Source: Acidobacteriaceae bacterium
GTDB lineage: Bacteria; Acidobacteriota; Terriglobia; Terriglobales; Acidobacteriaceae
Direction of reading: 5' to 3'
Length of the DNA stretch: 50,459 nt
NCBI GenBank assembly: GCA_030042915.1
Contig: JASHYS010000245.1
Span: 1-50,459 of the forward strand
Notes under the pieces: model-generated
Database searches by the model: none
Seen by the model: the letters and a program-made list of their open reading frames with translations, nothing else
What the model was told of the DNA's origin: nothing
Translations under genes and position numbers: made by a program
Part shown: positions 48,539 to 50,459 of the stretch, in pieces
Layout of the letters: each line of letters opens with the position of its first letter
Numbering within the stretch: the stretch's first letter is position 1

Positions 48539-49222
48539 TTATCCCCGCACTGAGACGCCGGAGAACGACAAGACTGCCAATCCGCGAACCGGCTGACCGA
48601 AGAAGCGAGCGGGCTCAAAGCGGCTGAACAGCAGCAGATTCTCCACCTGGGAGCGGGTGGTGGCATCGGTGGGCCCGGAGAGGATGCGATAGTCGTACAC
48701 CTCGCCCGCATCATTCACATACGCTTCGACGATGACTGGGCTGGAGATACCACCCATCTCATTGCTGCCCGGAGCGCTGGAATAGTAAAGCAGGTGAGGT
48801 GCGGTGGCATTGCCGAGAGGCTCGTCGGGGATGGCCTGCGCTCTTTCGGGCTGAGCAAAGACGGTGACGAGGAACGCGACGGTTCCGAGCAGCAGCACCG
48901 CGCTGGCGAATCCGGCGCCGGCCTGGAACAAAAATGGCCCCACGGTGTTTTTCCAGGCCAAATCCCATACGGTGAGAATGCTGCGGCGGCTGCGCGCCCG
49001 TTCCCGGCTGACTGCGACACGAATGCGCAAAGGCAGATCGGCAGGCTCCGGCAGGGGTCCAAGCTCAGCCAGCGAGGCCTGCAGCTCGCGGAGTGATTTC
49101 CATTCCTGCGCACACCCAGAGCATCCCGTCAGGTGCTCGCTCATTTCCTGCATCTGAAGCCCACTCAACCGGCCATCCAGGTATTCCGTCATGCAAGCTT
49201 GCACTTCACTGCAGCCGTTCAT
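48539..49222 (-). CDS. Zinc-finger anti-sigma factor with periplasmic TonB-C-like domain
   Basis: A 227-residue membrane protein. The N-terminal zf-HC2 module has C10, then YLDGRLSGLQMQEMSEHLTGCSGC (HLxxCxxC), which binds zinc and the sigma factor. One transmembrane helix follows (FLFQAGAGFASAVLLLGTVAFLVTVF, about 97-122). The external domain includes SPVIVEAYVNDAGEVYDYRILSGP and ends in LLLFSRFEPARFFGQPVRGLAVLSF, like the TonB C-terminal fold seen in Acidobacteriota anti-sigma proteins. It should hold the upstream ECF sigma factor inactive until an envelope signal arrives. Its ATG overlaps the sigma stop by four bases (ATGA), so the two are coupled. Confidence 0.9.
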   Translation of the reverse strand: MNGCSEVQACMTEYLDGRLSGLQMQEMSEHLTGCSGCAQEWKSLRELQASLAELGPLPEPADLPLRIRVAVSRERARSRRSILTVWDLAWKNTVGPFLFQAGAGFASAVLLLGTVAFLVTVFAQPERAQAIPDEPLGNATAPHLLYYSSAPGSNEMGGISSPVIVEAYVNDAGEVYDYRILSGPTDATTRSQVENLLLFSRFEPARFFGQPVRGLAVLSFSGVSVRG

Positions 49223-49911
49223 CGCGCCTCCTCTCGAAGGGACAGTTCGATCCCTGTTAGCGCATGGGGCCGCGAGCCCGGCCTGGACGCTGTCAGCAGC
49301 GCCTTCAAATAGGCGCGCCCGCGCACCAGCCGCGACTTCACCGTTCCCAAACTGACGCCCATCATCGACGCCACTTCTTCGTAGACAAATCCCTCGATAT
49401 CGCGCAGCACCAGCGTGGTCCTGAAAGGCTCGGGCACCTGGTGCAGGGCCTTTTCCACCCGCTCCCGGTTCTCCTCGTGCACTGCCAGGTCGTAGGGCGA
49501 CTCCGCAGAATCGACCAGCATGTCTTTCAGACGCACCGGCCTTCCGCTTTCCCGGTCTGCGGTTTCCTGCTCAATCGGGATCTCCTGCTGGCGATGCCGC
49601 ACCCACCAGCGGCGCTGATTCGACGCCTCGCGCAACGCAATGCGATAAATCCAAGTTCGCAGCGACGACTCGCCATGAAAGCCGCGAATGCCGCGAAAAA
49701 TCTTGACAAAGACTTCCTGGGTCAGGTCGGCCGCTTCAGCCGGATTGCGCACGGTTCGCGCCAAAAGCGAATAAATGGGTTGGTGGTAGCGCGCGATCAG
49801 CCACGCAAATGCCTCTTCAGAGCCGGCCCGCAATTCTTCGATGAGAGCCGTCTCATCCGCGTGAAGCGCTACCGCGCTGGCTACGTTGCCCATGGTGAGG
49901 TCCGCCTGCAA
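49219..49911 (-). CDS. ECF RNA polymerase sigma factor (RpoE-like)
   Basis: A 230-residue extracytoplasmic-function sigma factor. Region 2 is FAWLIARYHQPIYSLLARTVRNPAEAADLTQEVFVKIFRGIRGFHGESSLRTWIYRIALREASN (about 34-97), including the core-binding and -10 recognition helices. A linker with an acidic/Arg mix follows. Region 4 is LHQVPEPFRTTLVLRDIEGFVYEEVASMMGVSLGTVKSRLVRGRAYLKALL (about 156-206). I keep a TTG start because GGGAGGA lies 7 bases before it. The in-frame ATG 18 bases further in has no ribosome binding site. It is co-transcribed with its anti-sigma factor, with a sigma-E-like promoter 180 bases upstream, suggesting autoregulation. Confidence 0.93.
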   Translation of the reverse strand: MQADLTMGNVASAVALHADETALIEELRAGSEEAFAWLIARYHQPIYSLLARTVRNPAEAADLTQEVFVKIFRGIRGFHGESSLRTWIYRIALREASNQRRWWVRHRQQEIPIEQETADRESGRPVRLKDMLVDSAESPYDLAVHEENRERVEKALHQVPEPFRTTLVLRDIEGFVYEEVASMMGVSLGTVKSRLVRGRAYLKALLTASRPGSRPHALTGIELSLREEAR

Positions 49912-50090
49912 CGAGAGTTCCTCCCACGTTACCGCACTTCGGCCCCTGTTTCCACTGGCGCCAGGGCTAAGACAGGGCCGTATCTGTCCGACCGTTTCGC
50001 AGGTCCTCCTTCAAATGGAAGGAAAACCGGCAGATTCCACGGCATTTCCCGGGTTGGCGCGTGCCTAAACCGCGTCTTTACCCTCGCTTG

Positions 50091-50120
50091 ATTAGACACC
50101 GGAACTTTAGAAAGTGTTCC
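50091..50120 (-). promoter_or_regulatory. Sigma-E-like promoter of the ECF operon
   Basis: On the minus strand GGAAC (50120-50116), an 18-base spacer, then GTCTAA (50097-50092). This matches the ECF consensus GGAAC-N17-19-(G)TCTRA. It lies about 180 bases upstream of the sigma factor start. The -35 region is part of an imperfect palindrome GGAACTTTAGAAAGTGTTCC on the plus strand. Confidence 0.55.
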
Positions 50121-50190
50121 CGGTCACCGGGGGACTTGTTTCCTGTGTTACGAAAGTTTCTTCAATGGTTTTCAACCGTAGGCCCCGCGA

Positions 50191-50459
50191 TCAGGCCGTA
50201 AAAACAATCCTGCGCCCTTTTTCTTCGCGGTTCCAGGCAGATTCAACGTCGGTGAGCGGGACCGGCTGAACGGCGATTTTCAGCTTGCCGGCCGCCGCCA
50301 TTTGGAAGAGTGTGGGGATGGCCGCCAATATCTGGTCAATTCTGGCGGCGCCGAATCCGCTGCCCATGAGCGTGAGATCGACGCTGCGCAGCACAGCGCC
50401 CGGCAGCGTAATGGTTGTTTGCGCCATGGTGCCCACTTCAACCCAGCGCGTACTGTGGG
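50191..50459 (-). CDS. Zinc-type alcohol dehydrogenase/quinone oxidoreductase (3' part)
   Basis: C-terminal 89 residues of a medium-chain dehydrogenase. The frame runs out of the window at 50459, so the catalytic zinc and Rossmann domains are not seen. Visible family features are RWVEVGTMAQTTITLPGAVLRS (end of the coenzyme domain), SVDLTLMGSG and a final helix-strand ending PLTDVESAWNREEKGRRIVFTA, which is the usual NAD(P)H:quinone oxidoreductase-type C-terminus. An internal GTG and ATG at its left part are not starts, since the sequence continues in frame upstream. Substrate cannot be inferred. Confidence 0.85.
   Translation of the reverse strand, partial: HSTRWVEVGTMAQTTITLPGAVLRSVDLTLMGSGFGAARIDQILAAIPTLFQMAAAGKLKIAVQPVPLTDVESAWNREEKGRRIVFTA

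Noticed and set aside
1..50459. tRNA, rRNA, CRISPR array, prophage or insertion sequence
   Set aside because: I saw no T-loop GTTCRANYC pattern in a cloverleaf context, no regularly spaced direct repeats, and no transposase, integrase or phage structural genes.

Overview
The window reads as a chromosomal segment of a GC-rich soil bacterium, most likely an Acidobacteriota (Terriglobia-type) genome. This is inference from gene content: a Ser/Thr kinase fused to a TolB-like propeller, a DUF6526-type membrane protein, a small acidic protein with a conserved-looking N-terminus (46731-46985), and intergenic spacers with degenerate AGCT-, GGGAACA- and GGGACTNAG-type repeats plus REP-like palindromes. 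I found no rRNA, tRNA, CRISPR array or insertion sequence. Both ends are cut inside genes (gnd at the left, a zinc/quinone-type alcohol dehydrogenase at the right).

Layout. 1-5.3 kb: end of 6-phosphogluconate dehydrogenase, a receptor-like Ser/Thr kinase, two small secreted proteins, and between them a spacer holding a roughly 185-nt rod-like RNA candidate that resembles 6S RNA. 5.4-11.5 kb: a four-gene minus-strand operon, acyl-CoA dehydrogenase / ETF-quinone oxidoreductase with ferredoxin domain / EtfB / EtfA. 11.9-13.9 kb: a divergent pair for an 11-heme cytochrome c and a b-type cytochrome. The spacer between these two electron-transfer units carries two near-perfect CRP/FNR-type palindromes. 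14-19.2 kb: Tim44-like protein, B12-binding radical SAM protein, small unknown proteins, and a lipoprotein with LRAT/NlpC-like His and Cys motifs. 19.5-22.1 kb: a fluoride-type operon (antiporter, UspA, CrcB, DUF190) whose leader keeps the 3' half of a fluoride-riboswitch-like motif. 22.4-27.9 kb: membrane protein, a 28-residue membrane peptide, PilZ protein, a response regulator with a degenerate receiver, YceI/MarR, and an MFS carrier.

28.5-46.6 kb is the metabolic core. A Tat-targeted molybdenum hydroxylase (PaoABC-like [2Fe-2S], Mo and FAD/[4Fe-4S] subunits) is followed in the same operon by a cytochrome b, an unknown helical protein and an IscU-like protein lacking one ligand Cys. Convergent to these are the cofactor genes mocA-like and xdhC. 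Next comes a complete reductive pyrimidine pathway: beta-ureidopropionase, PreT, PreA, dihydropyrimidinase and an NCS1 nucleobase permease. A class III aminotransferase that could take beta-alanine to malonate semialdehyde lies further on. Uracil or thymine would enter through the permease, be reduced by PreTA, opened by dihydropyrimidinase and hydrolysed by the ureidopropionase. The molybdenum enzyme would feed electrons to the quinone pool through its cytochrome b.

46.7-50.5 kb holds a small acidic protein, a PPK2 polyphosphate kinase, a small lipoprotein, and an ECF sigma/anti-sigma pair with a sigma-E-like promoter upstream.
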